A stretch of 64,000 bases of DNA from CAVWDI01 sp046259385 (GCA_046259385.1 JBJYWI010000013.1:15491-79490), one strand, 5' to 3'; positions 16,853 through 26,306 are shown, counted from the first letter of the stretch. Notes: generated by a model not told the origin, from the letters alone. Made by a program: numbers and translations.

Positions 16853-18214
16853 CTAACAAATAATCTTTCTGACCTGTTCAATAAAGGCTTGATCCTGTTC
16901 GGGCATGACTGTCCTAGGGTCAAAAACGACCATCTCATTCTCAAGTCTCGCGATAACCGCGGGTTGTCCCGCGCGTAATTGATCCAATAACCTGTTTGGG
17001 CTGCGCGCTTGAATTCCAAGCAGCCAGGTTGGCAGGATCTCTTCTGGCAAACTCCCGCCGCCCACTGTGGAGGCACCTTCCAACAATATGCTTCCCTTAA
17101 GAATCTCTGCCCACCTCTCTGCCCGCTTTCTCAGACTTTCAAGAGGTGCAGCGATCATGCGCCAGACCGGAATTTCCTGCTCGGCTTCATCCTTTATGTA
17201 ATGCATCAAAGTCGCTGATAGTCCTGCCAGACAGAGTTTATCAGCCCGGATCGCCCTGGCAAGCGGGTGCTTTTTTAACCTTTTAACCAGGTCCGACCTG
17301 CCCACAATAATACCTGCCTGCGGACCTCCGATAAGTTTATCACCAGAGAAACAAACCAGGTCCGCTCCCATAGAGAGCGATTCGACCACCATCGGTTCAT
17401 GTCCCAGGCCATACCTTTCGGTTTCCAGCAGCGCTCCTGAACCCAGATCATCCACCAGAGGAATGCCTCTCTTTAACGCCAATTCGCCGAGCTCATTCAA
17501 TCCGGGTTCTGAAGTAAAACCAATGATCCTGAAATTAGAGCGATGGGCGCGTAGGATCATAGCCGGATTCGATTCTTCGATCGCGTTTATGTAATCGGAC
17601 AAATGCACCCGGTTTGTTGTGCCAACTTCAACCAGCCGGGCTCCGGATTGTTTCATCACATCCGGCACCCTGAACCCGCCTCCAATCTCCACCAGCTGTG
17701 ATCTGGCAATAACTACAGCCCGCCGTTTTGCCAGACAGGTCAGGATTAAAAGCAGCGCTGAGGCGTTGTTGTTCACCGCTAATCCTGCTTGCGCGCCTGT
17801 CAGCCTAGTCAGAAGCGCTTCGGCATGGATGAGACGGGATCCACGCTTTCCCCGGTCAAGATCATATTCCAGCGTGGAGTAACCCGCTGCCACGCTCTTT
17901 ACGGCTTTGATAGCAGAACGGCTCAAGGGCGCTCGGCCTAGATTGGTATGCAGGATCACACCCGTGGCATTTATTACTCCCACCAGAGTCGCCTTGGTCC
18001 ATTCTCTCAGGGCTGTCTCACAGCGTTCAAGCAATTCCCCTTCATCCGGGATACTTTTACCCTGTTCATGGCTGGAACGGACATCTTCCAGCGTGAACCG
18101 GATCGCTTCGATGGTCAATGACCGCCCATAATGATTTAATAACTCGATCGCTCCGGGTGTGTTAACAAACTGATCCACTGAAGGCAGGGATCTCAACTCG
18201 CTCATGGTTTCCAT
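16853..18214 (-). CDS. selA: L-seryl-tRNA(Sec) selenium transferase SelA
   Basis: PLP-dependent enzyme that converts Ser-tRNA(Sec) to Sec-tRNA(Sec) using selenophosphate. The N-terminal SLPSVDQFVNTPGAIELL, TTNRVHLSDYINAI and the PLP-lysine segment CFSGDKLIGGPQAG are clear. I prefer the ATG at 18214 to the earlier ATG at 18244 because GAGGGAG lies about eight bases upstream of it; this gives 453 residues and a 13-base overlap with the upstream membrane-protein gene. No selB, selD or tRNA-Sec lies in the window, but their presence elsewhere in the genome is expected. A SelA-like aminotransferase of other function is an unlikely alternative. Confidence 0.88.
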   Translation of the reverse strand: METMSELRSLPSVDQFVNTPGAIELLNHYGRSLTIEAIRFTLEDVRSSHEQGKSIPDEGELLERCETALREWTKATLVGVINATGVILHTNLGRAPLSRSAIKAVKSVAAGYSTLEYDLDRGKRGSRLIHAEALLTRLTGAQAGLAVNNNASALLLILTCLAKRRAVVIARSQLVEIGGGFRVPDVMKQSGARLVEVGTTNRVHLSDYINAIEESNPAMILRAHRSNFRIIGFTSEPGLNELGELALKRGIPLVDDLGSGALLETERYGLGHEPMVVESLSMGADLVCFSGDKLIGGPQAGIIVGRSDLVKRLKKHPLARAIRADKLCLAGLSATLMHYIKDEAEQEIPVWRMIAAPLESLRKRAERWAEILKGSILLEGASTVGGGSLPEEILPTWLLGIQARSPNRLLDQLRAGQPAVIARLENEMVVFDPRTVMPEQDQAFIEQVRKIIC

Positions 18215-18597
18215 TGACTGCGCTCCCTCAGACGAAGCAGCCATTCAATTACCACGAAACCAATTGCCAGTATCAGGGCGATAAATGGATTGAGCACTCT
18301 TCCAATTTGCAGCCATACCAGGGTCGGGAAATAAATCCCAAACCAGAGCGACTGCCGTACGATAACCCCTTGGGTCGCGGGCGGGATTGAGTGAAAGCGC
18401 CGGTTGAGAAAAGCCATTACAGGTAAAGCTGCCCCTGTCAGCGCAAGTACACCGGCAAAAAAGAAAAGCCAGCGAGTCCCTCCGCTGGGCGTTGTGTAAC
18501 GGTACAGTAGATACAGACCGCCCCAGCCCAATAGAACCAGGAAAACCGAGGTGGGTATGAAAAAACTGACCGGGGGAGATGTTTTAGATTCAACCAT
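18202..18597 (-). CDS. Hypothetical four-helix membrane protein upstream of selA
   Basis: 131 residues with four hydrophobic segments (about 13-31, 43-63, 84-102 and 106-122) and a basic tail. I do not recognise a family. The 3' end overlaps the start of selA by about 13 bases, so it is probably cotranscribed with selA, the peptidase and tsaD. No functional clue beyond membrane location. Confidence 0.6.
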   Translation of the reverse strand: MVESKTSPPVSFFIPTSVFLVLLGWGGLYLLYRYTTPSGGTRWLFFFAGVLALTGAALPVMAFLNRRFHSIPPATQGVIVRQSLWFGIYFPTLVWLQIGRVLNPFIALILAIGFVVIEWLLRLRERSQWKP

Positions 18598-18802
18598 CAG
18601 GGTCTTTATTCTTATTCCTGCGTTTTTTTTGAATTATTAAAACGAACGGGGCGATAATATTCATCATCTAATTAAAAGGATAACCATGATTAAACTGCCA
18701 GCTTAGGGGAAATTATACATTAATCTCTGCCTGTGAAACCAATGCAGCCCGCGCCGCAATCACAAACCAATAAAAATCTCCGGTTAGATTGATATTGAAC
18801 AA

Positions 18803-18842
18803 AAAACAGGCGTCCAATTATTTTAACCTGGACGCCTGTTCA
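18803..18842 (-). terminator. Rho-independent terminator of dnaK
   Basis: A perfect 12-base inverted repeat (arms 18805-18816 and 18829-18840) with a 12-base loop. Read on the minus strand the second arm is followed by TTTTTT, the classic intrinsic terminator form, about 45 bases after the dnaK stop. Confidence 0.9.
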
Positions 18843-18884
18843 GATTCGCTGCAACTTTGTCTTATGCTATGCTTTCAACGTTGT

Positions 18885-20816
18885 TTAGGCTTCGTGAAAT
18901 TCACCCTCAATAACTTCATCTTCATCCGAAGAAACGCTACCCGGGCTGGCAGCTGCTGGACCATGGCCGTTCCCACCTGGCATGGTTTCGCCAGCCGCGC
19001 CGCCAGAAGCCTGTTGCTGGGCATATAGCTGCTGGCTGAGAGCATGGAATGCATTCTGGACTTCATCAACCAGTTGTTTGATATGTCCCGCATCCTCGCC
19101 CTTCATCGCCTCCCGCAATGAGTCGATCTTTGCCTGGATATTCTGGCGTTCGTTTTCTGGGACCTTATCACCCAATTCTGCCAGAGTTTTTTCGGTCTGG
19201 TATGCCAGACTGTCTGCGATGTTGCGGGCCTCAATCAACTCGCGCCTCTTGCTGTCTTCCGCTTCGTGCTCACGGGCTTCCCTGACCATCTTGTCAATCT
19301 CATTCTGGTTGAGATTGGTTGAAGCAGTGATTGTGACGTTTTGTTCTTTTCCAGTAGCTTTATCCTTTGCAGCCACGTTAAGGATGCCGTTTGCATCAAT
19401 ATCAAATGTAACCTCAATTTGTGGAACACCGCGTGGAGCTGAAGGGATACCTTCCAGCCGGAAACGACCCAGGGTCATATTATCTCCTGCCATGGGGCGT
19501 TCTCCCTGTAGCACATGGATATCAACAGCTGTCTGGTTATCTTCCGCAGTAGAAAAGACTTCGGTCTTCTTGATCGGAATGGTTGTATTCCGCTCGATTA
19601 ATGTGGTCATAACCGAACCGAGGGTCTCAAGTCCAAGTGATAGCGGAGTAACATCCAGCAGAAGTACATCCTTCACATCACCGCCCAACACACCTGCCTG
19701 GATAGCCGCGCCTACCGCGACAACTTCATCCGGGTTGACGCCTTTATGAGGTTCTTTATCGATAAATGTTCGAACCAGATCCTGCACCATCGGCATGCGG
19801 GTTGCGCCTCCCACAAGGATAATTTCATCAATCTTGTTTGCGCTCAGCCCAGCATCCTTCAAGGCTGCGTTGAAGGGTCCTTTTATTCGTTCCACAAGAT
19901 CCTCCGTCAGCTGCTCAAACTTCGCTCTCGACAATTTCATCTGCAAATGCCTTGGACCGGAAGCGTCCGCGGTTACATAAGGCAGATTTATCTCAGTTTC
20001 CATCACACTAGAGAGCTCAATTTTCGCCTTTTCAGCGCTTTCGCGTAGTCGCTGCAGGGCTTGTCGGTCTTTACGCAGGTCGATCCCATTTTCCTTCATG
20101 AACTCATCAGCGACCCAGTTTACAATCGCCTGGTCCCAATCATCTCCGCCCAGGTGAGTATCACCGTTGGTCGATTTTACTTCGATAACTCCCTCACCGA
20201 CTTCCAGGATACTTACATCAAAAGTACCGCCTCCTAAGTCAAAGACCAGTATGGTCTCGTTCTCCTTTTTATCAAGACCGTAAGCCAGAGCGGCTGAAGT
20301 AGGTTCATTAATAATCCTGAGCACTTCCAGCCCGGCAATTTTTCCGGCGTCTTTGGTTGCCTGCCTCTGGCTGTCGTTAAAATATGCCGGTACAGTGATT
20401 ACAGCTTTCGTCACCGTTTCTCCCAGAAACGCTTCGGCATCCTTCTTGAGCTTTCCCAAGATCATAGCCGAGATTTCCTGCGGGCTGTATTCTTTTCCAT
20501 TGACGGGTATTCTGACTCTGGCATCGCCAGCCGGACCTTCAACGACTTTATAAGAGACCATTTCACGCTCATTTTCGACCTCATCGAAGCGCCTTCCCAT
20601 GAAGCGTTTTATCGAATAGACAGTATTGTCGGGATTTACAACTGCCTGTCGTTTCGCAGTTTCACCAACCAGCCTTTCGCCATTTTTATTAAAACCAACC
20701 ACCGAGGGCAGCAAACGTGAGCCCTCCGCAGTTGTGATAACAGTCGGATCGCCGCCTTCCATTACAGCAACAACGCTGTTAGTTGTCCCGAGATCTATAC
20801 CAATAATTTTAGACAT
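18885..20816 (-). CDS. dnaK: Molecular chaperone DnaK (Hsp70)
   Basis: 643 residues, standard length. ATPase domain with IIGIDLGTTNSVVAV, the LVFDLGGGTFDVSIL phosphate loop and ILVGGATRMPMVQ; substrate domain from about 385 (LLLDVTPLSLGLET), interdomain linker DVLLLDV, and a flexible C-terminal tail rich in Gly/Ala ending in DEDEVIEGEFHEA. Binds unfolded proteins in the cytoplasm. ATG has AAGGAG about seven bases upstream. It stands alone: grpE, dnaJ and hrcA are not adjacent and a strong terminator follows. No CIRCE repeat is seen upstream, so HrcA control is not supported. Confidence 0.97.
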   Translation of the reverse strand: MSKIIGIDLGTTNSVVAVMEGGDPTVITTAEGSRLLPSVVGFNKNGERLVGETAKRQAVVNPDNTVYSIKRFMGRRFDEVENEREMVSYKVVEGPAGDARVRIPVNGKEYSPQEISAMILGKLKKDAEAFLGETVTKAVITVPAYFNDSQRQATKDAGKIAGLEVLRIINEPTSAALAYGLDKKENETILVFDLGGGTFDVSILEVGEGVIEVKSTNGDTHLGGDDWDQAIVNWVADEFMKENGIDLRKDRQALQRLRESAEKAKIELSSVMETEINLPYVTADASGPRHLQMKLSRAKFEQLTEDLVERIKGPFNAALKDAGLSANKIDEIILVGGATRMPMVQDLVRTFIDKEPHKGVNPDEVVAVGAAIQAGVLGGDVKDVLLLDVTPLSLGLETLGSVMTTLIERNTTIPIKKTEVFSTAEDNQTAVDIHVLQGERPMAGDNMTLGRFRLEGIPSAPRGVPQIEVTFDIDANGILNVAAKDKATGKEQNVTITASTNLNQNEIDKMVREAREHEAEDSKRRELIEARNIADSLAYQTEKTLAELGDKVPENERQNIQAKIDSLREAMKGEDAGHIKQLVDEVQNAFHALSQQLYAQQQASGGAAGETMPGGNGHGPAAASPGSVSSDEDEVIEGEFHEA

Positions 20817-21548
20817 AATATTCTCCTTTTATAATTCAATTAAAAGATGTATAAAACATAAAAGCCATCAAAGATGACAAAGATTTATTGCGTACGGTAT
20901 ATCTGCAAACACAATATAAATATTCAGGTTTTCAATGCACATGTATAGGATAAACAGGCAATACATGAAAGGCGTTAACGGAATATAGGAGAAATATCAA
21001 TATTTAAACTGGACAAATAAATCGCTGCTACTGATAAGCACGCCTTTTTCCAGATCGATTCCATACAGGATTCACGATTTGGAATCGTCTAACATTTATT
21101 TTCTTCCTTCACCCTCATTGATTTCTTTAAGATATGGAGATTCCGCTCCCTAGCCATTCTTTTCTCAAGCTAACCTTCCCCTTCTATATTGGGGATTACT
21201 ATTATCATCCCCCTGCAATTGGGACTTAAATGCAGTATTGTGTCAGGTATAGAAATTGCAACATATTTTGATTTTTTTAAGATTCTTGATTCTTAAATTA
21301 TTGTTTTTTTTTAGATAAAATCGGACTTCCTCTATTGCCTATCTCACCATATCGGTTAGAATAGTAACCCAACAGTTCAGGGTTGAATAATAACTTTCAA
21401 GCTGGACTAGATCAGGGATGCTGTTCTTATCATTTTAGGTAACTGACCTGCTCAACTTAATAGGAAATTACGGTCGCTCCACTGCTGGTACTGTGGAACG
21501 TGAGGGGTATAGTTTGTCCTATTCCGGGAACAGCGCTGAGGAGAATCG
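20817..21548. other. Long AT-rich intergenic region between dnaK and dnaA; possible oriC area
   Basis: 732 bases with no supportable gene between the divergent dnaK and dnaA. The part at about 21235-21330 is strongly AT-rich and contains an inverted repeat around TTTAAGATTCTTGATTCTTAAA-like sequence (arms near 21275-21299), as a DNA unwinding element might. I find no consensus DnaA box (TTATCCACA) within it. Near 21478 a TCCAC ... GTGGA pair about 10 bases apart precedes the dnaA ribosome-binding site. Promoters for both genes must lie here. Confidence 0.4.
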
Positions 21549-22913
21549 ATGAAAGCAAAGCAGGCCTGGCAGGCTGCAAAAGGTCAACTGCAGGTTGAGA
21601 TGCCGAAAGCCGCTTTCGATACCTGGGTTCGCAATGCGGAACTCGTTTCTTATGAGGACGGCAGTTTTATTATCGGCGTCCAGAACGCTTACGCACGCGA
21701 TTGGCTTGAAGGACGCCTGTCAAGCACTGTCAAACGAATACTGACCGGTGTAATGAACCGGACCGTGGAAGTCCGGTTCATCGTCTGGCAGGATGAGAAT
21801 ACGTCCTGCGAAGTATTTGACGAGCTCTCCGCTGACGAAAACTCCGAAAACACAACCCTGGCCACACACAACCCGAGCATAAATCCACGCTATTCGTTCA
21901 ATAATTTTATCGTTGGTCCGAGCAACCGCCTGGCTCATGCAGCCTCCCTCGCAGTTGCAGAAAAACCAGCCCAAGCCTACAATCCGCTGTTTTTATACGG
22001 CGGCGTTGGTCTCGGCAAAACCCATCTACTGCATGCAATTGGCAATATGTGCTCCGGACAGGGTCTCAACATTCTATACATCTCTTCCGAAGAGTTCACA
22101 AACGACCTGGTGGATGCAATCAGAACACATAGAACCCATATCTTCCGCGAAAAATATCGCCACATCGATGTGCTACTTATTGATGACATCCAATTTATCG
22201 CTGGAAAAGAATCCACCCAGGAGGAATTTTTCCACACTTTCAATAAACTTCATGGGCAGAATAAACAGATTGTCATATCATCTGATCGCCCGCCAAAAGC
22301 TCTGGTAACCCTGCAAGAACGACTTTGCTCTCGATTCGAATGGGGACTGGCAGCCGATATTCAGCATCCGGATTTTGAAACCAGGCTCGCAATTTTGCGT
22401 TCCAAAGCGGAGCGATCAAATTTACATATTTCCAACCAGGTTCTCGAAAATATTGCCAACCTGGTACAGTCCAACATTCGTGAACTGGAGGGGGCGTTAA
22501 CCCGGGTATCCGCTTACGCAACCCTGAATGAGCTGCCGCTTTCTACCGAAATTGTAGAGACTTCCTTAGCTGATTTTTTCAAGAGGAAAAGTGAAGTGAA
22601 GCCCGAAAGGATTTTACAGGCTGTCGCGGACGGATTTAATGTTGAAGTAGTAGAACTTTCCAGCCGGAATCGGTCAAGGCGAGTCGCACTTCCCCGGCAG
22701 GTGGCGATGTACCTGCTGCGCGAAGAAACCGGAATTTCTTTGCCCCGGATCGGGGATATTTTAGGAGGCAGGGATCATACAACCGTCCTTTACGGATATG
22801 AAAAAATTGCAGACCTGCTGGAACGCGACGACCGCCTGCGCAGCCAGGTTATTCGGATCAGGGAAACGTTATACAATACCAGCCAGGTAAATATTCAAAC
22901 AAACAAATACTGA
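21549..22913 (+). CDS. dnaA: Chromosomal replication initiator protein DnaA
   Basis: 454 residues with all four domains: domain I (MKAKQAWQAAKGQLQVEMPK...), a short variable linker, the AAA+ domain from about residue 115 with NPLFLYGGVGLGKTHLLHAIGN (Walker A), LLIDDIQF (Walker B) and SSDRPP, and the DNA-binding domain IV with GDILGGRDHTTVLYG. It opens the chromosomal origin. ATG at 21549 is preceded by GAGGAG at five bases. dnaN and rpmH are not adjacent, unlike in many bacteria; a dnaA-flanking origin is still plausible given the AT-rich region upstream. Confidence 0.97.
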   Translation: MKAKQAWQAAKGQLQVEMPKAAFDTWVRNAELVSYEDGSFIIGVQNAYARDWLEGRLSSTVKRILTGVMNRTVEVRFIVWQDENTSCEVFDELSADENSENTTLATHNPSINPRYSFNNFIVGPSNRLAHAASLAVAEKPAQAYNPLFLYGGVGLGKTHLLHAIGNMCSGQGLNILYISSEEFTNDLVDAIRTHRTHIFREKYRHIDVLLIDDIQFIAGKESTQEEFFHTFNKLHGQNKQIVISSDRPPKALVTLQERLCSRFEWGLAADIQHPDFETRLAILRSKAERSNLHISNQVLENIANLVQSNIRELEGALTRVSAYATLNELPLSTEIVETSLADFFKRKSEVKPERILQAVADGFNVEVVELSSRNRSRRVALPRQVAMYLLREETGISLPRIGDILGGRDHTTVLYGYEKIADLLERDDRLRSQVIRIRETLYNTSQVNIQTNKY

Positions 22914-22989
22914 TTCCCTTATCATAATTTTTCTGAATTAAATCTCTGCGAGCTGGTAAGCCTTCCGGGTGTTATTGCAATAGAACAAT

Positions 22990-23110
22990 CAGGGGTCAAT
23001 TGACCGCCGCCTCTTGGGCAGGGCATAGTGGATCCCGTACAAGTTTATTTACCAGACCAGGTGAGAATTTGCTTTACTCCAAGATGGGATTCACTGAAAA
23101 ACCCGGGTAA
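22990..23110 (+). pseudogene. Possible decayed GNAT N-acetyltransferase remnant
   Basis: Two pieces of GNAT-like sequence lie in different frames. One frame reads PPPLGQGIVDP (about 23004-23036), resembling the acetyl-CoA-binding motif A, after a stop codon at 23001. The other reads LFTRPGENLLYSKMGFTEKPG and then a stop at 23108, resembling the family's C-terminal NLxLYxKMGF motif. The expected 30 or more residues between these motifs are missing. There is no start codon giving a complete gene. It could be a chance match, but the second stretch is close to the family pattern. Confidence 0.35.
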
Positions 23111-23154
23111 AAACCACTATTGAAAATACCGCATCGTCAATTTCAAAGAAACAA

Positions 23155-23183
23155 TTGACTGGACGGCGATAATTTTGTAAACT
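23155..23183 (+). promoter_or_regulatory. Sigma-70-type promoter of the lipoprotein gene
   Basis: TTGACT (23155-23160) and TAAACT (23178-23183) are separated by exactly 17 bases. It would give a leader of about 105 bases ahead of the ATG at 23295. Confidence 0.65.
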
Positions 23184-23294
23184 AGATTAGATAAACAGGT
23201 GGAGAGGGATACAGTCATTGCGCAATATCCCTGAAAGCATTAATCTCTTTTTTGATTAAGCGCTAGAAGATATTTGTATGGGAGGGTACACAGC

Positions 23295-24902
23295 ATGAAC
23301 AGTTTCACACAAAATTACCAGATAAAAATTCTCGCTTTCTGCCTGGCTCTCACCGCCGCAATCCTGGCTTGCAGCTTGGGAGGCGATGTCGCCCAATCAC
23401 CACAGCTTCAGGAAAGTGCCGCGGGTCAGGAAGAGCCAGCCCAGAACATACCCGGGGATGTCGCTGAGCAGGAACAGCCTGTAGCTCAAGAAGAGACTGA
23501 GATACTGCCCGGTTTAAGCGGGAAAGTGTTATTTAAAGATGATTTCCAGGATGGCGATTCAGACGGTTGGAATATCACCTCCTCCTGGAACGTTCAGCAA
23601 TCAGGCGACGTCTATGTCTTTGGGGCAGCAGGTCGCGGTGCAGCACTCGTTCCCAGCGGTCTGAACTGGAGCGGTTACATGCTGCGTGCAGACGCCTCCC
23701 GTCAGTCAGGAACCCTTGCATTTGGTTTTGACTTTAACCGCGATGCGCGCTACCTGGTCCACATCAACAATGATGGGGTGTTCCTTATCAAAGAAAGCCC
23801 ACCCGATAACTTCACTATTCTGGGACACACGGGACCTATTCCAGCCGGCGAGTGGCGCCAGATTACCCTTGGGAGCGCCGGGGGCAAGATCCAGATCTGG
23901 GTGGATCAGGAGCTATGGATTGATTACTCGGACCAGGAACCTGTCACACAGGGCACAATTGTGATCGGAACCCTGGATGATTCCCAGGCTCTGGTTGATA
24001 ACGTCCTTGTCGCGCAAGTGTCCGGCTCACTGCCCTCTTCCGTTCAGATTAACGCCCCCGCACCAATTGTAGAGGCGGAAGAATACGAAGAAGAGCTTCA
24101 AGATATCGCCCAGATTATCCCAGTTGAGGAAATTGAATTTGCCCTCGCTCCTCCCCAGGAACCCCCGGATGTCCAGGTGGTTGAAGATGAATCCCCGCCT
24201 CTGGTAGTGGATGATGAACCCCCCGTTGAAGTTGTGGATGACGAGTCCCCATCCGACGTCCAGGTCTATCCCGGACCGGGAGAACCGGACTTGCGCGTCT
24301 CAGACATCTCCATCGAACCACGCAACCCTGTCCAGGGCTCACCGGTTAAAGTACACATTCTTGTCCAGAACATCGGTGAAGTTGATTCGGGGGCATTTAA
24401 TGTGGTCTGGATGCCAGAAGGAGCCGCTAAACATATCGGCTGCAGCTGGGATTTTCTGAGTATCAAACCTGCCATGAACAGCGGCAAGGATTGTGACTAT
24501 CAGGGATATCCTAATGCAGGAGATTACAAGTGGGATTTAATTATCGACCCCAGTAATGAGATCGACGAATTAAATGAAGCCAACAATTTCAGTTACGGCA
24601 GCATCCATGTCGCCAACCTTGTTCCCCTTGCTGCGCCTACAAACTGCCGAATCCTTGAATTTACTTCTTCAGAAGTGACAATAGGTTGGGATGCATTGAC
24701 CGATCCTGCCCGCGAGGGTTTCCACATCTACGCGGCAGGCAGCAATCTAGTCACAAGCGCTTCATCCAATAAAAGACAAATGAGGATTAAAGGTTTGACG
24801 CCAGGGAGGGCATATCAATTTGATGTCCGTGCATTTAAAGAGCACATGGAAACCCAGCCAGGTTTATGCTCGGTTGAGGTAAATCTGCCGCCTTTGCCTT
24901 GA
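23295..24902 (+). CDS. Secreted lipoprotein with beta-sandwich, CARDB and fibronectin-type domains
   Basis: About 535 residues starting at ATG 23295, chosen because GGGAGGG lies about nine bases upstream (an earlier TTG at 23274 is not supported). The N-terminus has a signal peptide ending in the lipobox ILAC, so the Cys is lipidated. Residues about 75-235 form a concanavalin/LamG-like sandwich (LFKDDFQDGDSDGWN, ITLGSAGGKIQIWVDQ). Then comes an acidic, Pro-rich linker with repeats of the type VVDDESPP, then a CARDB domain (LRVSDISIEPRNPVQGS, IDPSNEIDELNEANNF) and a C-terminal FN3 domain. Likely surface-displayed binding or adhesion protein; no catalytic motif is seen. Confidence 0.75.
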   Translation: MNSFTQNYQIKILAFCLALTAAILACSLGGDVAQSPQLQESAAGQEEPAQNIPGDVAEQEQPVAQEETEILPGLSGKVLFKDDFQDGDSDGWNITSSWNVQQSGDVYVFGAAGRGAALVPSGLNWSGYMLRADASRQSGTLAFGFDFNRDARYLVHINNDGVFLIKESPPDNFTILGHTGPIPAGEWRQITLGSAGGKIQIWVDQELWIDYSDQEPVTQGTIVIGTLDDSQALVDNVLVAQVSGSLPSSVQINAPAPIVEAEEYEEELQDIAQIIPVEEIEFALAPPQEPPDVQVVEDESPPLVVDDEPPVEVVDDESPSDVQVYPGPGEPDLRVSDISIEPRNPVQGSPVKVHILVQNIGEVDSGAFNVVWMPEGAAKHIGCSWDFLSIKPAMNSGKDCDYQGYPNAGDYKWDLIIDPSNEIDELNEANNFSYGSIHVANLVPLAAPTNCRILEFTSSEVTIGWDALTDPAREGFHIYAAGSNLVTSASSNKRQMRIKGLTPGRAYQFDVRAFKEHMETQPGLCSVEVNLPPLP

Positions 24903-25085
24903 GCGGCGAGTAAATCTTTGGCGTTGCATTGCTACCGCTGGCAGAGATATTTTCCGTTCAGGTTACACTCCCACCATAAGTAACGGGACGCCTTTTAGAA
25001 ACCGCTCTGGAGTCGTTAATCCACTTCACTTCTGGAATCGCAGATTGGATTCCAGGGACCTCAAATTCATGGTTGGATATATTCC

Positions 25086-26246
25086 TTAACTCTTATCGTT
25101 GCTTTTAGTTTCGCTGACTGGTTCTTTTTCCCACCAGCGCACTCTGGGATCAGGCAGCTTTGGCGGAGAAGTCTCCGGGAACGGGTCAAGATCAAACAGG
25201 TTGGCGTAAATATACCTCACCAGCACACGCGCTGTCGCAATTGTCGGTGCAGCCAAGAATATACCCAGCACTCCGGCAACCAGCGCACCGGTCACGATCC
25301 CCATAATCACCACCAGTGGGTGCAGTTGGACCCTGCGCCCGATAACACGCGGGAGCAGATAGTTCAGGTCAAATTGCTGGAAAATGATGTGCAGACCGAT
25401 CACGACCAGGGCGAAGACCCAATTCGGGATTGGCAGCCATGCCGATCCAAGGAAAAGCGATAAAATTGAGGCGATTGTCAGCCAGATCCCGTGCCCGATG
25501 CTCGGAAACAACTCCAGAAAACCAGCTAGAACGCCCATAGCGAGCGCAAACGGCAGCCCAATAACCAATCCCCCTATTGTGAAAATGATCGCCACCACCA
25601 GAGCCAGCAGTATCTGCCCTCTGAAGAAGGCGTTCCAGATCTGGGTAATCTCATTTCGCAGCCTCTTAAAATCAGCCTGGTATCCAACCGGGGTGATTTT
25701 TTCCAGCCAGGAGACAACTTTCCAGCCATCAAGCACCAGATAAAAAGATACAACAATTACAAAGACCACCCATACCAGCGAGGTGATCAAATCGATCGCA
25801 TAACTGAGAGTCTGCCCTACAAACGGTTCAAAAACAGCCACGATCGAACCGGACACCTGCGCGTATATCTGCTCCAGGTCGATCACATACCCGGCAACAT
25901 CATACCTTCGAGCAAGTATAGATTCTATTTGTCCGATTATTTGCTGAAAATCCAGGTTGAGTTCCGTCGACTGCGCCGTCAGGGGGGGCACAATAATCAG
26001 CGGGATGGATACTATAATAACCCCTGCCACGATGTAAGAAAGCAGTGCCGCCAGACTGCGCCGGATTTTCAGCCTGGATTGAAACCAGCCCGCCAGCGGT
26101 GAAAGCACATAAGCGATCACCAGTGCCAGGAGGATCGGGCCAATTGCAGCCCGGAAGATATATATTAGGTATATCCCAAAAGCCAGCAACAGCAAGCTGA
26201 CGGTCAGTTTCGTCCTCGAAGACCAGCGCGGTCTCTGTTCCTCCAT
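25086..26246 (-). CDS. AI-2E family transporter (PerM-like permease)
   Basis: 386 residues with about eight membrane helices in the family pattern: paired N-terminal helices, the extracytoplasmic segment around residues 95-145, and a C-terminal helix bundle with LPRVIGRRVQLHPLVVIMGIV and GALVAGVLGIFLAAPTIATARV, both hallmark stretches. Members include TqsA (AI-2 efflux), PerM and sodium/proton antiporters; the substrate here cannot be told. It has a charged C-terminal tail of about 35 residues. Upstream on the same strand lies a small membrane protein ended by a hairpin, so it is probably transcribed alone. Confidence 0.82.
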   Translation of the reverse strand: MEEQRPRWSSRTKLTVSLLLLAFGIYLIYIFRAAIGPILLALVIAYVLSPLAGWFQSRLKIRRSLAALLSYIVAGVIIVSIPLIIVPPLTAQSTELNLDFQQIIGQIESILARRYDVAGYVIDLEQIYAQVSGSIVAVFEPFVGQTLSYAIDLITSLVWVVFVIVVSFYLVLDGWKVVSWLEKITPVGYQADFKRLRNEITQIWNAFFRGQILLALVVAIIFTIGGLVIGLPFALAMGVLAGFLELFPSIGHGIWLTIASILSLFLGSAWLPIPNWVFALVVIGLHIIFQQFDLNYLLPRVIGRRVQLHPLVVIMGIVTGALVAGVLGIFLAAPTIATARVLVRYIYANLFDLDPFPETSPPKLPDPRVRWWEKEPVSETKSNDKS

Positions 26247-26306
26247 AATTACATTCTAGCCGGATAACTCCAAAATGACAAACCCTAGGATATTGACTTA
26301 AACACA

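Larger units (their letters stand above)
22914..23294. other. Intergenic region with a decayed acetyltransferase fragment and a promoter
   Basis: About 380 bases between dnaA and the lipoprotein gene, with no intact gene. It holds what looks like a worn-down GNAT acetyltransferase remnant (see 22990-23110) and then a good promoter for the lipoprotein. The first 70 bases show nothing. Confidence 0.5.

Noticed and set aside
18982..19749. 255-codon plus-strand ORF opposite dnaK
   Set aside because: Antisense shadow of dnaK with low-complexity Ser-rich composition and no Shine-Dalgarno.
21134..21230. A short ORF starting ATGGAGATTCCG in the dnaK-dnaA gap
   Set aside because: Only about 31 codons, no Shine-Dalgarno, no family pattern.
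20817..21548. A firm oriC call upstream of dnaA
   Set aside because: No consensus DnaA boxes are found; only an AT-rich repeat is present.
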